Origin: Arthrobacter sp. ISL-30
GTDB lineage: Bacteria > Actinomycetota > Actinomycetes > Actinomycetales > Micrococcaceae
DNA length: 64,000 nucleotides
NCBI RefSeq assembly: GCF_018613855.1
Contig: NZ_JAGGPK010000030.1
Coordinates: 77,521-141,520, forward strand
Reading direction: 5' to 3'
This document shows, piece by piece, positions 25,377 through 35,769 of the stretch. Both the position numbers and the translations under genes were made by a program. Each line of letters starts with the position of its first letter. Position 1 is the first letter of the stretch. Below the pieces are notes generated by a model. The model saw only the letters and a program-made list of their open reading frames with translations. It searched no databases and was not told the origin of the DNA.

Positions 25377-26683
25377 CGCAAAAGCCCTTCGTAGTGACGT
25401 TGTTGTAGCTGCGCATCGATCTGCTTGACGGTTTCCAGCCCGACGCCGACCATGATCAGGATTGACGTCCCACCGAACGGGAAGTTCTGGTTGGCGTTGA
25501 TCAGGACGAGCGCGACCAGCGGGATCAACGCCACGAAGCCCAGGTAGAGGGCTCCAGGCAGGGTGATCCTGGAAAGCACATACTGCAGGTAGTCCGCGGT
25601 CGGTTTACCCGCCCGGATGCCCGGAATAAACCCTCCGTACTTCTTCATGTTGTCCGAGACCTCTTCAGGGTTGAAGGTGATCGCGACATAGAAGTAGGTG
25701 AAGAAAACAATCATGGCGAAGTAGAGCGCCATGTAGATGGGGTGGTCGCCACGGGTGAGGTTGTTGTTGATCCACTCGACCCACGGCTGCAGCGGCTCCC
25801 CCGCGCGCGGCTGGTTGAACTGGGAAATCAGCGCCGGGAGGTACAGCATCGAGGAAGCGAAGATGACGGGAACGACGCCGGCCATGTTCACCTTGATGGG
25901 AATGTAGGTGCTGGTGCCGCCCACGGTCCGCCGGCCGATCATGCGCTTGGCGTACTGCACCGGGATGCGACGCTGCGACTGCTCGACGAACACAACGAGC
26001 GCAACCGTAACGAGGCCGATCGCCAGTACTGTGAAGAAGGTTCCCGGGCCCCTGGAGGTCCAGATGGCACCCAGGGAGGTCGGGAAGCCTGCGGCGATCG
26101 AGGTGAAGATGAGCAGGGACATGCCGTTGCCCACACCCTTTTCGGTCACGAGTTCACCCATCCACATGATGAGGCCGGTACCGGCCGTCAGCGTGATGAT
26201 GATCAGGATGGTGGTGATGACGCTAGTGTCCGGAATGATGGCCAGCTGGCAGTTGGGCAACAACTGGCCGGACCTTGCCAGGGACACAAGGGTAGTCGCG
26301 TTCAGGAGGCCCAGTGCGATGGTGAGATACCGGGTGTACTGTGTCAGCTTGGACTGCCCCGAGGCGCCCTCTTCGTAGAGCTGCTGGAACCGCGGAATGA
26401 CCACGCGGAGCAGCTGCACGATGATGCTGGCCGTGATGTACGGCATGATACCCAGGGCGAAAATAGACACCTGCAACAGGGCACCGCCGCTGAACAGGTT
26501 CACCAGCTGGTACAGGCCCTCTTGAGTACTGCCACTACGCAAGCATTGCTGGACGTTCTGGTAATTCACACCAGGCGAGGGGATGAAGGCTCCCAAGCGG
26601 AAGATGGTGATGATTCCCAGCGTGAACAACAACTTGCGCCGCAGATCAGGCGTCCGAAACGCACGGCCAAACGCGCTAAGCAA
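25373..26683 (-). CDS. secY: Preprotein translocase channel subunit SecY
   Basis: A 436-residue, ten-helix membrane channel subunit working with SecE and SecG. Recognisable segments: FGRAFRTPDLRRKLLFTLGI, GIMPYITASIIVQLL, RRIPVQYAKRMIGRR and PGIRAGKPTADYL. TTG 26683 is chosen because AGGAGG lies just before it and it gives the usual N-terminus (LSAFGRAF); the frame stays open to 26740 without a comparable site. A terminator after rplO shows it has its own promoter, in 26684-26830. Confidence 0.93.
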   Translation of the reverse strand: MLSAFGRAFRTPDLRRKLLFTLGIITIFRLGAFIPSPGVNYQNVQQCLRSGSTQEGLYQLVNLFSGGALLQVSIFALGIMPYITASIIVQLLRVVIPRFQQLYEEGASGQSKLTQYTRYLTIALGLLNATTLVSLARSGQLLPNCQLAIIPDTSVITTILIIITLTAGTGLIMWMGELVTEKGVGNGMSLLIFTSIAAGFPTSLGAIWTSRGPGTFFTVLAIGLVTVALVVFVEQSQRRIPVQYAKRMIGRRTVGGTSTYIPIKVNMAGVVPVIFASSMLYLPALISQFNQPRAGEPLQPWVEWINNNLTRGDHPIYMALYFAMIVFFTYFYVAITFNPEEVSDNMKKYGGFIPGIRAGKPTADYLQYVLSRITLPGALYLGFVALIPLVALVLINANQNFPFGGTSILIMVGVGLETVKQIDAQLQQRHYEGLLR

Positions 26684-26834
26684 GCGTCCTCCTGAGTGAA
26701 AAAGTGAATGGGTGTTTTTTGGGCTGTTTACACCCGACATCCGAGTCTAACGGTTGGATGCGCCAAGCGAACAATCGACGGCGGCGCCCCGCGCGCCGGG
26801 CGGCTGGAATAAAACGCCCGGCGGATGCGAAAAA

Positions 26835-26874
26835 CTCCCGGTGCGGAAGACCATAGGTCCCCCCGCACCGGGAG
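26835..26874 (-). terminator. Terminator at the end of the spc operon
   Basis: A 12-base-pair perfect stem (26835-26846 with 26863-26874) flanked by A-run and T-run on the two sides, so it can act in both directions. In the rplO direction the stem is followed by TTTTT. It separates rplO from secY, which are joined in many other bacteria. Confidence 0.85.
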
Positions 26875-26906
26875 CTTTTCGTGCAACAGGTCAGAGCCCG
26901 CTGCCC

Positions 26907-27395
26907 CTAAAGGGCAGTGGTGCTACCGCCTGCGGCTGCGATCTTCTCTGCGGCACTGGCCGAGAATGCGTGGGCGGTGACGTCAACCTTGACGGTGATG
27001 TCGCCGGTGCCCAGCACCTTGACGGGCTGGTTCTTGCGAACGGCGCCCTTCTCAACCAGGGATTCGACGCTGACAGCGCCACCTTCCGGGTAGAGCTCGT
27101 TGAGCCTGTCCAGGTTCACAACCTGGAACTCAACCCGGAACGGGTTCTTGAAGCCGCGCAGCTTCGGCAGGCGCATGTGCAGCGGCAGCTGGCCGCCGGC
27201 AAAGCCAGCCTTCACCTGGTAGCGGGCCTTCGTACCCTTGGTACCGCGACCGGCGGTCTTACCCTTGGAGCCTTCACCACGACCAACACGGGTCTTGGTG
27301 GTCTTGGCACCCTGGGCGGGACGCAGGTGGTGGACCTTCAGGGCGTTCTGCTTCTCAGCCTGCTCGCCCTTGGACTCGGTCTTGTTCTCTGCCAT
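26907..27395 (-). CDS. rplO: Ribosomal protein L15
   Basis: uL15, 162 residues. [20 protein letters not shown] and [19 protein letters not shown] mark the Gly/Lys-rich N-terminal extension into 23S rRNA. An extra 15 or so charged residues precede the usual start, but no alternative start was preferred. Overlaps the rpmD stop by one base. Confidence 0.96.
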   Translation of the reverse strand: MAENKTESKGEQAEKQNALKVHHLRPAQGAKTTKTRVGRGEGSKGKTAGRGTKGTKARYQVKAGFAGGQLPLHMRLPKLRGFKNPFRVEFQVVNLDRLNELYPEGGAVSVESLVEKGAVRKNQPVKVLGTGDITVKVDVTAHAFSASAAEKIAAAGGSTTAL

Positions 27396-27601
27396 TAGTT
27401 CGCCTCCTCTACCTTCACGAGGTGCGGAACCGTGTTGAGCATGCCCACGGTCACGGCGTCGGCGGTACGGACAACGGTGTGTCCGATGCGCTTCAGGCCG
27501 AGGGACCGAAGGGTCTCGCGCTGGTTCTGCTTGGCGCCGATGACGCCCTTAATCTGGGTGATCTCCAACGTGGCGTCGGAGGGAGTCAGGTTCTTGGCCA
27601 T
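27395..27601 (-). CDS. rpmD: Ribosomal protein L30
   Basis: uL30, 68 residues: [20 protein letters not shown] and [20 protein letters not shown] are typical of the bacterial short form. Between rpsE and rplO as expected. Confidence 0.96.
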   Translation of the reverse strand: MAKNLTPSDATLEITQIKGVIGAKQNQRETLRSLGLKRIGHTVVRTADAVTVGMLNTVPHLVKVEEAN

Positions 27602-27604
27602 GAC

Positions 27605-28306
27605 TTACACACCTGCCTTCTGGTTCTGGAGTGCGCGCACCAGGGCAATCGGAGCAATCTCGTCCAGCGGCAGGCCACGGCGGGCTGCCACGGAAACGGG
27701 CTCTTCCAGCCGCTTCAGTGCGTCAACAGTCGCGTGGACGATGTTGATGGCGTTGGAGGAACCGAGCGACTTGGAGAGGACGTCGTGGATACCGACGCAC
27801 TCCAGTACGGCGCGGACCGGACCACCGGCGATAACACCGGTACCGGGGGAAGCCGGGCGCAGCATGACAACGCCTGCTGCGGCCTCACCCTGCACACGGT
27901 GCGGGATGCTGTTGCCAACGCGGGGAACACGGAAGAAGGACTTCTTGGCTTCTTCAACGCCCTTTGCGATAGCTGCGGGAACTTCCTTTGCCTTGCCGTA
28001 GCCCACGCCGACCAGACCGTTGCCGTCACCGACGACGACCAGTGCGGTGAAGCTGAAGCGACGACCACCCTTGACCACCTTGGCGACGCGGTTGATGGAT
28101 ACAACGCGCTCGACGAACTGGCTCTTCTCGGCGTCACGACCGCCGTCGCGGCCACCACGGCCACCACGGTCACCGCGGCCCTGGCCGCGCTCGCCCCGCT
28201 CGCCGCGACGTCCGCCGCGGCGGTCGTCGGTGGCAGCGGTCTCAGTTGCTTCAGCAGCTGCAGCTTCAGTCACCTGAATGTCCTTTTCGTTATTCTCAAC
28301 GGTCAC
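27605..28306 (-). CDS. rpsE: Ribosomal protein S5 with Arg/Gly-rich N-terminus
   Basis: uS5, 233 residues against about 167 in Escherichia coli. The core from residue about 62 ([40 protein letters not shown]) is normal. The extra N-terminus holds an Ala/Glu stretch (10-25) and an Arg/Gly/Asp tract (residues 29-58). GTG 28306 overlaps the rplR stop by four bases. S5 sits at the mRNA entry side of the 30S subunit. Confidence 0.96.
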   Translation of the reverse strand: MTVENNEKDIQVTEAAAAEATETAATDDRRGGRRGERGERGQGRGDRGGRGGRDGGRDAEKSQFVERVVSINRVAKVVKGGRRFSFTALVVVGDGNGLVGVGYGKAKEVPAAIAKGVEEAKKSFFRVPRVGNSIPHRVQGEAAAGVVMLRPASPGTGVIAGGPVRAVLECVGIHDVLSKSLGSSNAINIVHATVDALKRLEEPVSVAARRGLPLDEIAPIALVRALQNQKAGV

Positions 28307-28686
28307 AGTGCCAGCCCACCTTCGCGAGCACCGTCAGCGACGGCGGCGATGCGGCCGTGGTACTTGTTACCACCGCGGTCGAAGACAACAGCTTCGATGC
28401 CGGCAGCCTTGGCACGCTCGGCGACCAGTTCACCAACGCGCTTGGCCTTGGCGGTCTTGTCGCCGTCCAGTGCGCGCAGGTCCGCTTCCAGGGTGGAAGC
28501 GTAGGCCACGGTTACGCCCTTGCTGTCATCGACAACCTGGACGAATACGTGGCGTGCCGAACGGTTGACGACCAGGCGAGGACGTACAGCCGTACCGACG
28601 ATGCGCTTGCGGATGCGAAGCTGGCGACGGCTGCGGGCAGCCGACTTGCTCTTGTTCGAACGCTTCTTGTTAATGGCGATGGCCAT
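28303..28686 (-). CDS. rplR: Ribosomal protein L18
   Basis: uL18, 127 residues, binds 5S r[43 protein letters not shown] and [20 protein letters not shown] are diagnostic. Full length; GTGA overlap with rpsE. Confidence 0.96.
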   Translation of the reverse strand: MAIAINKKRSNKSKSAARSRRQLRIRKRIVGTAVRPRLVVNRSARHVFVQVVDDSKGVTVAYASTLEADLRALDGDKTAKAKRVGELVAERAKAAGIEAVVFDRGGNKYHGRIAAVADGAREGGLAL

Positions 28687-28688
28687 GA

Positions 28689-29225
28689 TTACTTACCAGC
28701 CTTTCCGACCTTGCGGCGGATGACTTCGCCGGCGTAACGGATGCCCTTGCCCTTGTACGGGTCGGGCTTGCGCAGCTTGCGAATGTTGGCTGCAACCTCG
28801 CCGACCTGCTGCTTGTCAATGCCGGAGACGGAGAGCTTGGTGGGGCCCTCAACGGCAAAGGTGATGCCTTCCGGTGCGGTTACGTTGACCGGGTGGCTGT
28901 AGCCCAGAGCGAACTCCAGGTCCGAGCCCTTGGCCTGGACACGGTAACCGGTACCGACGATCTCGAGCTTCTTCTCGTAGCCCTTGGTCACGCCCTCGAT
29001 CATGTTCGAGATCAGGGTGCGGGTCAGGCCGTGGAGCGAACGCGAAGTGCGCTCGTCGTTCGGGCGGGTAACGCTGAGGGTGCTCTCTTCAAGAGAGACC
29101 TCGATCGGGCTGGCAACAGTGTGGCTCAGCTCGCCCTTGGAACCCTTGACGCTGACGACGGAGCCGTCGAGCTTGACCTCAACGCCGGCGGGAACGGTGA
29201 TGGGGAGACGTCCAATACGTGACAT
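28689..29225 (-). CDS. rplF: Ribosomal protein L6
   Basis: uL6, 178 residues, two-domain protein near the sarcin-ricin loop. Begins [17 protein letters not shown] and ends [17 protein letters not shown] then basic residues, the standard L6 signature. Two bases separate it from rplR. Confidence 0.97.
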   Translation of the reverse strand: MSRIGRLPITVPAGVEVKLDGSVVSVKGSKGELSHTVASPIEVSLEESTLSVTRPNDERTSRSLHGLTRTLISNMIEGVTKGYEKKLEIVGTGYRVQAKGSDLEFALGYSHPVNVTAPEGITFAVEGPTKLSVSGIDKQQVGEVAANIRKLRKPDPYKGKGIRYAGEVIRRKVGKAGK

Positions 29226-29243
29226 TATTCTCTTCCTTTCCCG

Positions 29244-29642
29244 TTACCAGACGTACGCGAGGACTTCGCCGCCCACGCCCTTCTTGCCGGCCTGCTTATC
29301 AGTCAGGAGGCCGGAAGAGGTGGACAGGATTGCGATACCCAGGCCACCCAGCACGTGAGGCAGGTTAGTGGACTTCGCGTAAACGCGGAGACCCGGCTTG
29401 GAGATACGGCGGACGCCAGCGATGGAACGCTCGCGGTTCGGACCGAACTTCAGCTCGATGGTCAGCTTCTTGCCGACCTCGGCGTCCTCTTCCTTCCAGC
29501 TGGCGATGTAGCCTTCTGCCTTCAGGATGTCAGCGACGCGCGCCTTGAGCTTGCTGTACGGCATGGTCACGGAGTCGTGGTATGCCGAGTTTGCGTTGCG
29601 CAGACGAGTAAGCATGTCTGCGACAGGATCTGTCATAGTCAT
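29244..29642 (-). CDS. rpsH: Ribosomal protein S8
   Basis: uS8, 132 residues: [20 protein letters not shown] and [21 protein letters not shown] second ATG two codons in could also be the start. In most bacteria rpsN lies just upstream; here the 89-base gap to rplE holds only a hairpin. Confidence 0.97.
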   Translation of the reverse strand: MTMTDPVADMLTRLRNANSAYHDSVTMPYSKLKARVADILKAEGYIASWKEEDAEVGKKLTIELKFGPNRERSIAGVRRISKPGLRVYAKSTNLPHVLGGLGIAILSTSSGLLTDKQAGKKGVGGEVLAYVW

Positions 29643-29686
29643 TTGGGCTCTAGCCCTTCCTCGTAACGGTTTCCCGTTCCGGGCTC

Positions 29687-29706
29687 CTCACCGGCAAGCC
29701 GGTGAG
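29687..29706 (-). promoter_or_regulatory. Intercistronic hairpin at the missing rpsN position
   Basis: Arms of nine bases (29687-29695 with 29698-29706; effectively eight pairs with a CAAG loop) lie between rplE and rpsH. It may act as an mRNA-stability or processing element, or as the S8-binding control site that lies near this point in the Escherichia coli spc operon; none of these is shown. Confidence 0.4.
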
Positions 29707-29731
29707 ACCTGGAACTGGACCTTTTACGTAG

Positions 29732-30310
29732 TTAGTTTTCGGTCTTGAACGGGAAACCAAGCGCCTTGAGCAGCGCGCGGCCTTCGTCGTCGGTCTTGGC
29801 AGTGGTGACGACCGTGATGTCCATACCGCGAACGCGGTCGATCTTGTCCTGGTCGATCTCGTGGAACATAACCTGCTCGGTCAGACCGAAGGTGTAGTTG
29901 CCGTTGCCATCGAACTGCTTGCCGTTGAGGCCGCGGAAGTCACGGATACGCGGCAGTGCCAGCGTGACCAGACGGTCCACGAATTCCCACATACGGTCGC
30001 CACGCAGGGTAGCGTGTGCACCGATCGGCATGCCTTCACGCAGCTTGAACTGTGCGATCGACTTGCGGGCCTTGGTTACCTGCGGCTTCTGGCCGGTGAT
30101 CTGGGTGAGGTCGCGGACGGCGCCGTCGATCAGCTTGGAGTCCTTGGCGGCATCTCCAACACCCATGTTCACAACAACCTTGACCAGGCGGGGAACCTGG
30201 TTCACGTTCTCGTAGTTGAACTCGTCCTGCAGGGACTTCTTGATGGTCTCTGCGTACTTCGTCTTCAGACGCGGAACGATCTTCACTGGAGTCTCGAGAG
30301 TCTCAGTCAT
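29732..30310 (-). CDS. rplE: Ribosomal protein L5
   Basis: uL5, 192 residues, 5S rRNA-binding protein contacting P-site t[43 protein letters not shown] and [20 protein letters not shown] are diagnostic. Its start overlaps the rplX stop by one base. Confidence 0.97.
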   Translation of the reverse strand: MTETLETPVKIVPRLKTKYAETIKKSLQDEFNYENVNQVPRLVKVVVNMGVGDAAKDSKLIDGAVRDLTQITGQKPQVTKARKSIAQFKLREGMPIGAHATLRGDRMWEFVDRLVTLALPRIRDFRGLNGKQFDGNGNYTFGLTEQVMFHEIDQDKIDRVRGMDITVVTTAKTDDEGRALLKALGFPFKTEN

Positions 30311-30669
30311 CAGATGTCCTTCCCGGTGGCCTTGGACACACGGACGCGGACGGTCTTCTGGACGCCGTCCTTCTCAACGGTGTCGAGGCGGAAACCGACG
30401 CGGGTCGGCTTCTTGGTCGACGGGTCAACCAAAGCAACGTTGGAGAGGTGGATCGGGGCCTCAACGACCTCAATGCCGCCGGTCTTGGTGCCGCGCTGCG
30501 ACTGACCGACCTTGGTGTGCTTGGTAACGCGGTTGATACCCTCAACCAACACGCGGTTGGCGTCCGGGAAAACGCGAAGAACCTTGCCCTGCTTGCCGCG
30601 GTCGCCGCCGCGTTCCTGCTTGGCGCCGGTGATGACCTGAACGAGGTCACCCTTCTTGATCTTAGCCAT
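30310..30669 (-). CDS. rplX: Ribosomal protein L24
   Basis: uL24, 119 residues, KOW-type assembly initiator. [20 protein letters not shown] and [20 protein letters not shown] mark the KOW motif; [24 protein letters not shown] C-terminal region is present. Three bases separate it from rplN. Confidence 0.96.
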   Translation of the reverse strand: MAKIKKGDLVQVITGAKQERGGDRGKQGKVLRVFPDANRVLVEGINRVTKHTKVGQSQRGTKTGGIEVVEAPIHLSNVALVDPSTKKPTRVGFRLDTVEKDGVQKTVRVRVSKATGKDI

Positions 30670-30672
30670 GGA

Positions 30673-31041
30673 CTAAAGCACCTCCGGGGCCAACGAAACG
30701 ATCTTCATGAACTTCTTGTCACGGAGTTCACGGCCAACCGGGCCGAAGATACGGGTACCGCGGGGGTCACCGTCGTTCTTCAGGATCACAGCTGCGTTCT
30801 CGTCAAACTTGATGTAGGAACCATCCGCACGACGGCGTTCCTTCTTGGTACGGACGACGACAGCCTTGACGACGTCGCCCTTCTTTACGTTGCCGCCCGG
30901 GATTGCATCCTTGACGGTTGCGACGATGACGTCGCCAATGCCTGCGTAACGACGGCCGGATCCACCGAGAACGCGAATGGTAAGGATTTCCTTAGCACCC
31001 GTGTTGTCGGCGACCTTCAGTCGCGACTCCTGCTGAATCAA
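30673..31041 (-). CDS. rplN: Ribosomal protein L14
   Basis: uL14, 122 residues, first gene of the spc operon here. [40 protein letters not shown] and [20 protein letters not shown] are diagnostic. The start is TTG 31041, with AAGGAG six bases upstream. The 347-base gap upstream should carry the spc promoter. Confidence 0.96.
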   Translation of the reverse strand: MIQQESRLKVADNTGAKEILTIRVLGGSGRRYAGIGDVIVATVKDAIPGGNVKKGDVVKAVVVRTKKERRRADGSYIKFDENAAVILKNDGDPRGTRIFGPVGRELRDKKFMKIVSLAPEVL

Positions 31042-31336
31042 TTTTTACTCCTTGCGTCGCGCTGGTTCTCAGACCGAAAACATGCATACGGAATGAGCCT
31101 TGCGGAACGGTTGATCGGGGTGTCTCTCGACCTGCCTGGATTTTGCCAGTGCAGGCCTAAACGCCCGTGCCAAAAACATCAGCTTCCCTTGCCGGGGAAA
31201 CCGGCGCGGGGCAGTATGCCGTGGCACGATTGTTTACGAGGTGGTTGACGGCACACATAAGGCGCCATACAAACTCAATATCCTAGCATGTTTTGCCCGC
31301 TCCCCCATACCACGGACGACGGCGTGAGGGAAAGCA

Positions 31337-31370
31337 GGAAACCCCCGCTCCGAAAGGAGCGGGGGTTTCC
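31337..31370 (-). terminator. Terminator at the end of the S10 operon
   Basis: A perfect 15-base-pair stem with a GAAA tetraloop (31337-31351 with 31356-31370), 19 bases after the rpsQ stop. It separates the S10 operon from rplN. In the rest of the gap (31042-31336) I see no gene; an AT-rich patch near 31260-31290 is the likeliest place for the spc promoter. Confidence 0.85.
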
Positions 31371-31388
31371 GATAGCTGGCAGCAGATG

Positions 31389-31703
31389 CTACTTGGCCTT
31401 CTCGATGATCTCCACGAGCCGCCAGTTCTTGGTGGCGGACAGCGGGCGGGTCTCGGCGATCAGAACGAGGTCGCCGATGCCGGCGGTGTTCTGCTCGTCG
31501 TGAGCCTTGACCTTGGAGGTGCGGCGAATGACCTTGCCGTAAAGTGCGTGCTTCACGCGGTCTTCAACCTGGACAACGATGGTCTTTTCCATCTTGTCCG
31601 AGACCACGTAGCCGCGACGCGTCTTACGGTAACCACGCTGCTTAGCGCCGGCCTCTACTGCAGACACAGTTTCGGTCACCTTGGATTCCTTCTGTTCGCT
31701 CAC
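31389..31703 (-). CDS. rpsQ: Ribosomal protein S17
   Basis: uS17, 104 residues: [40 protein letters not shown] and [20 protein letters not shown]. The first 22 residues are a variable extension. ATGA overlap with rpmC; last gene of the S10 operon in this genome. Confidence 0.96.
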   Translation of the reverse strand: MSEQKESKVTETVSAVEAGAKQRGYRKTRRGYVVSDKMEKTIVVQVEDRVKHALYGKVIRRTSKVKAHDEQNTAGIGDLVLIAETRPLSATKNWRLVEIIEKAK

Positions 31704-32023
31704 TTGGCGTCCTCTCCAGCCTCAGTCTCGGCCGGTTCGGCCTTGGCTTCTGCCTTCTTGGACTTCTTCTCTTCCTTGGCTTCCACAACCGGTGCGGCAA
31801 CCTCGGCACGAATGCCCAGCTCGCGCTCACGGAGAACGGTGTAGATGCGTGCGATGTCCTTCTTTACCGCGCGCAGGCGACCGTGGTTCTCCAGCTGGCC
31901 GGTGGCGGACTGGAAACGCAGGTTGAACAGCTCTTCCTTGGACTTGCGGAGTTCTTCAACGAGACGCTCGTTGTCGAAAGTGTCCAGCTGTGCGGGTGCG
32001 AGATCCTTCGACCCTACTGCCAT
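31700..32023 (-). CDS. rpmC: Ribosomal protein L29 with charged tail
   Basis: uL29, 107 residues compared with about 63-80 usually. The coiled-coil core is [20 protein letters not shown] and [20 protein letters not shown]; residues after about 73 form a Lys/Glu/Ala-rich tail. It lies near the peptide exit tunnel in the ribosome. Confidence 0.95.
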   Translation of the reverse strand: MAVGSKDLAPAQLDTFDNERLVEELRKSKEELFNLRFQSATGQLENHGRLRAVKKDIARIYTVLRERELGIRAEVAAPVVEAKEEKKSKKAEAKAEPAETEAGEDAK

Positions 32024-32025
32024 TT

Positions 32026-32442
32026 CTATTCACCACCTTCGCGACGCACAATGCGTGCCTTCAACGGCAGCTTGTGGATCGCCAGGCGCAGTGCCTCGCG
32101 AGCTACCTCTTCATTGACACCGGAGAGTTCGAAGAGAACCCGGCCCGGCTTGACGTTTGCAACCCACCACTCCGGCGAACCCTTACCGGAACCCATGCGG
32201 GTTTCGGCAGGCTTCTTGGTCAGCGGACGGTCCGGGTAGATGTTGATCCAGACCTTACCGCCACGCTTGATGTGGCGGGTCATTGCAATACGGGCGGATT
32301 CGATCTGACGGTTCGTCACGTATGCCGGGCTCAGGGCCTGGATACCGTACTCACCGAAAGTGACCTTGGTGCCACCCGTAGCAGCGCCGGAACGACCCGG
32401 GTGGTGCTGCTTACGGTGCTTGACTCGACGTGGGATAAGCAT
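32026..32442 (-). CDS. rplP: Ribosomal protein L16
   Basis: uL16, 138 residues, binds 23S rRNA near the A site. [40 protein letters not shown] and [20 protein letters not shown] are diagnostic. Directly abuts rpsC. Confidence 0.97.
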   Translation of the reverse strand: MLIPRRVKHRKQHHPGRSGAATGGTKVTFGEYGIQALSPAYVTNRQIESARIAMTRHIKRGGKVWINIYPDRPLTKKPAETRMGSGKGSPEWWVANVKPGRVLFELSGVNEEVAREALRLAIHKLPLKARIVRREGGE

Positions 32443-33279
32443 TTAAGCCTCTCCTCCTTCTGCTGCGGGAGCAGCAGCTTCAGCTGCCGGAGCCTCAGCA
32501 GCAGCGGGTGCTGCTTCAGCGGCCGGACGGTCGGTACGACGGCGGCGGTCACCACGGTCGGCTCCACCCGGGCGGCCCGGACGGTCGCCGGCACCGCGGC
32601 CACGGGACGGAGCAGCAGCCTGCTGCTGAGCCAGTTCCTTGGAGGTGACGTCACCCTTGTAGATCCAGACCTTCACGCCGATACGGCCGAAGGTGGTCTT
32701 GGCCTCGTAGAAGCCGTAGTCGATGTTCGCGCGGAGGGTGTGCAGGGGCACACGGCCTTCGCGGTAGAACTCCGAGCGGGACATTTCTGCGCCACCCAGT
32801 CGACCCGAGCAAGCAACACGGATACCCTTGGCACCCGCACGCTGTGCGGACTGCATGGCCTTCTTCATCGCGCGGCGGAAAGCCACGCGGGAAGTCAGCT
32901 GCTCTGCGATGCCCTGGGCTACCAGCTGTGCTTCCATCTCGGGGTTCTTGACCTCGAGGATGTTCAGCTGGACCTGCTTGCCGGTCAGCTTTTCGAGCTC
33001 GCCGCGGATGCGGTCTGCCTCGGCGCCGCGGCGGCCGATAACGATACCCGGACGTGCCGTGTGGATGTCCACGCGGACGCGGTCACGGGTGCGCTCGATC
33101 TCGACCTTGGCGATGCCGGCGCGCTCCATGCCGGTGGACATGAGCTGGCGGATCTTGACGTCCTCGCGAACGTAGTCCTTGTAGCGCTGTCCGGGCTTGT
33201 TGCTGTCAGCAAACCAGTGCGAAACGTGATCGGTGGTAATGCCGAGTCGGAACCCGTGCGGGTTTACTTTCTGTCCCAC
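32443..33279 (-). CDS. rpsC: Ribosomal protein S3 with Arg/Gly-rich C-terminus
   Basis: uS3, 278 residues (about 233 in Escherichia coli). [20 protein letters not shown], a KH domain with [20 protein letters not shown], and [20 protein letters not shown]. Residues 224-252 are rich in Arg, Gly and Asp, and 253-278 in Ala, Glu and Pro. S3 and S5 form the mRNA entry site, and both have such extensions here. GTG start at 33279. Confidence 0.96.
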   Translation of the reverse strand: MGQKVNPHGFRLGITTDHVSHWFADSNKPGQRYKDYVREDVKIRQLMSTGMERAGIAKVEIERTRDRVRVDIHTARPGIVIGRRGAEADRIRGELEKLTGKQVQLNILEVKNPEMEAQLVAQGIAEQLTSRVAFRRAMKKAMQSAQRAGAKGIRVACSGRLGGAEMSRSEFYREGRVPLHTLRANIDYGFYEAKTTFGRIGVKVWIYKGDVTSKELAQQQAAAPSRGRGAGDRPGRPGGADRGDRRRRTDRPAAEAAPAAAEAPAAEAAAPAAEGGEA

Positions 33280-33645
33280 TTAGCGAGCCTCCTCTTTCTC
33301 CGGGGTAGCGACTACCACGGTGATGTGGCTGGTCCGCTTCTTGATGCGGTAGGCGCGGCCCTGGGCACGCGGCTGGAACCGCTTCATGGTCGGGCCTTCA
33401 TCAACGAATGCTTCGCTGATGATGAGGTCTCCCTCGTCAAAGGCAACGCCGTCGCGGTCTGCGAGAACGCGGGCGTTGGCCATTGCCGACTGAACTACCT
33501 TGAATACCGGCTCCGAAGCTGCCTGCTGGGCAAACTTCAGAATTGCCAGAGCCTCATTCGCTTGCTTACCACGAACAAGGTTGACGACGCGCCGGGCCTT
33601 CATAGGCGTTACGCGGATGTGACGCGCAATAGCCTTGGCTTCCAT
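33280..33645 (-). CDS. rplV: Ribosomal protein L22
   Basis: uL22, 121 residues: [40 protein letters not shown] and [20 protein letters not shown]. Its beta-hairpin lines the exit tunnel. ATG 33645 is chosen by the conserved N-terminus. Confidence 0.97.
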   Translation of the reverse strand: MEAKAIARHIRVTPMKARRVVNLVRGKQANEALAILKFAQQAASEPVFKVVQSAMANARVLADRDGVAFDEGDLIISEAFVDEGPTMKRFQPRAQGRAYRIKKRTSHITVVVATPEKEEAR

Positions 33646-33682
33646 TGCTTTCCTTCTCTCGTCTATGCCGTAGAACGAGCGC

Positions 33683-33964
33683 CTAGCGGCGCTTGCCCTT
33701 ACGGTCGTCCTTGACATGGCCGCGGAATGTCCGCGTGGGAGCGAATTCGCCGAGCTTGTGCCCGACCATCGACTCAGTGACAAACACCGGAATGTGCTTG
33801 CGTCCGTCGTGAACGGCGATCGTGTGACCGAGCATGTCGGGGATGATCATCGAACGGCGGGACCAGGTCTTGATGACGTTCTTGGTGCCCTTTTCGTTTT
33901 CCCTGGCGACCTTCACAAAGAGGTGCTGGTCAACGAAAGGACCTTTTTTCAGGCTGCGTGGCAT
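33683..33964 (-). CDS. rpsS: Ribosomal protein S19
   Basis: uS19, 93 residues: [40 protein letters not shown] and [20 protein letters not shown]. Full length. Confidence 0.97.
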   Translation of the reverse strand: MPRSLKKGPFVDQHLFVKVARENEKGTKNVIKTWSRRSMIIPDMLGHTIAVHDGRKHIPVFVTESMVGHKLGEFAPTRTFRGHVKDDRKGKRR

Positions 33965-33976
33965 GTGTCCAGGCTC

Positions 33977-34816
33977 CTATCGCTTGTTCTTGCCAGTACG
34001 ACGGCGACGAACAATAAGCTTGTCGCTCTCTTTGTTGGGTCGGCGGGTGCGGCCCTCGGCCTTGCCGTTGGGGTTGACCGGGTGACGTCCACCGGAGGTC
34101 TTGCCTTCACCACCACCGTGCGGGTGGTCGACCGGGTTCATGGCGACACCGCGGACGGTCGGGCGAACGCCCTTCCAGCGCATACGGCCGGCCTTGCCCC
34201 AGTTGATGTTCGACTGCTCGGCGTTGCCGACCTCGCCGACGGTTGCGCGGCAGCGCACATCGACGTTGCGGACTTCACCGGAGGGCAGGCGCAGCTGGGC
34301 GAAACGGCCTTCCTTTGCGACGAGCTGAACCGAAGCACCTGCGGAACGGGCCATCTTGGCGCCGCCACCCGGACGCAGTTCAACTGCGTGGATAACGGTA
34401 CCGACGGGGATGTTGCGCAGCGGCAGGTTGTTGCCCGGCTTGATGTCAGCGTTGGGGCCAGCCTCAACGAAGTCACCCTGGGACAGCTTGTTCGGGGCGA
34501 TGATGTAACGCTTGGTGCCATCAACGTAGTGCAGGAGGGCGATGCGAGCCGTGCGGTTCGGATCGTACTCGATTTCGGCAACGCGGGCGTTCACGCCGTC
34601 CTTGTCGTGACGACGGAAGTCGATCAGACGGTACTGGCGCTTGTGGCCACCACCCTTGTGACGGGTGGTGATCTTACCGGTGTTGTTACGGCCGCCGGTC
34701 TTGTGCAGCGGACGCAGCAGAGACTTTTCCGGAGTCGACCGCGTGATTTCGGTGAAGTCGGCTACGCTCGAGCCACGACGGCCCGGGGTAGTCGGCTTGT
34801 AATTACGGATTCCCAT
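33977..34816 (-). CDS. rplB: Ribosomal protein L2
   Basis: uL2, 279 residues, needed for subunit association and peptidyl transfer. [40 protein letters not shown], the conserved histidine region [19 protein letters not shown]. Full length. Confidence 0.98.
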   Translation of the reverse strand: MGIRNYKPTTPGRRGSSVADFTEITRSTPEKSLLRPLHKTGGRNNTGKITTRHKGGGHKRQYRLIDFRRHDKDGVNARVAEIEYDPNRTARIALLHYVDGTKRYIIAPNKLSQGDFVEAGPNADIKPGNNLPLRNIPVGTVIHAVELRPGGGAKMARSAGASVQLVAKEGRFAQLRLPSGEVRNVDVRCRATVGEVGNAEQSNINWGKAGRMRWKGVRPTVRGVAMNPVDHPHGGGEGKTSGGRHPVNPNGKAEGRTRRPNKESDKLIVRRRRTGKNKR

Positions 34817-34845
34817 TATTCATTTCCTCGTTAAAGTGGTCTCCG

Positions 34846-35151
34846 CTACGCGAGCGGACCGCCGAAGATGTCGATAGTGCCTTCCTTCAGGGTGACAATC
34901 GCACGCTTGGTGCTCTTGCGCTGTCCCCATCCGAACTTGGTGCGCTTGCGCTTACCGGCACGGTTGATGGTGTTGATCGATTCGACCTTGACGGAGAAGA
35001 TCTTCTCCACGGCCAGCTTGATCTCGGTCTTGTTCGAGCGGGGGTCCACCAGGAAGGTGTACTTGCCCTCGTCGATCAGGCCGTAGCTCTTTTCCGAAAC
35101 GACGGGTGCAAGCACGACGTCGCGCGGGTCTTTGATGGTGGCTGCACTCAC
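34846..35151 (-). CDS. rplW: Ribosomal protein L23
   Basis: uL23, 101 residues, at the tunnel exit where SRP and trigger factor dock. [20 protein letters not shown] and [23 protein letters not shown] 35151 overlaps the rplD stop by four bases. Confidence 0.96.
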   Translation of the reverse strand: MSAATIKDPRDVVLAPVVSEKSYGLIDEGKYTFLVDPRSNKTEIKLAVEKIFSVKVESINTINRAGKRKRTKFGWGQRKSTKRAIVTLKEGTIDIFGGPLA

Positions 35152-35765
35152 TTGGCATCCTCCTCGTTCTTAGCCTTGTCAGCGACGAACGCTTCGAAAG
35201 CAGCCTTGGTGAAGACCACGTCGTCCGAAATCAGCACGTCGTAGGTGTTCAGCTGGTCTGCGTACAGAACGTGAATATCTGCGAGGTTGCGCACGGACAG
35301 TGCTGCAACATCGTTGGCGCGCTCGATGACAACGAGCAGGTTCTTGCGCTCGGAGACTCCGCGCAGCGTTGCAAGTGCTTCCTTGGCGGACGGCTTGGAG
35401 CCGGCAACCAGTTCGGCGACAACGTGGATGCGGCCGTTGCGGGCGCGGTCAGACAGGGCACCGCGGAGGGCGGCGGCCTTCATCTTCTTGGGGGTCCGCT
35501 GGCTGTAGTCACGCGGTGTCGGGCCGTGGACAACGCCACCACCGGTCATGTGAGGAGCACGGATGGAACCCTGACGGGCGCGGCCGGTGCCCTTCTGCTT
35601 GAACGGCTTGCGGCCGGCACCGGAAACTTCGGCGCGGGTCTTGGTCTTGTGGGTACCCTGGCGTGCAGCAGCAAGCTGTGCGACGACGACCTGGTGCAGC
35701 AGCGGCACGTTGGTCTGGACGTCGAAAATCTCTGCAGGCAGGTCAACCTGGACGGTGTTAGCCAT
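35148..35765 (-). CDS. rplD: Ribosomal protein L4
   Basis: uL4, 205 residues. [40 protein letters not shown] and [20 protein letters not shown] form the tunnel-lining loop, with no macrolide-resistance type insertion visible. It follows rplC by four bases. Confidence 0.97.
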   Translation of the reverse strand: MANTVQVDLPAEIFDVQTNVPLLHQVVVAQLAAARQGTHKTKTRAEVSGAGRKPFKQKGTGRARQGSIRAPHMTGGGVVHGPTPRDYSQRTPKKMKAAALRGALSDRARNGRIHVVAELVAGSKPSAKEALATLRGVSERKNLLVVIERANDVAALSVRNLADIHVLYADQLNTYDVLISDDVVFTKAAFEAFVADKAKNEEDAK

Positions 35766-35769
35766 TGAA

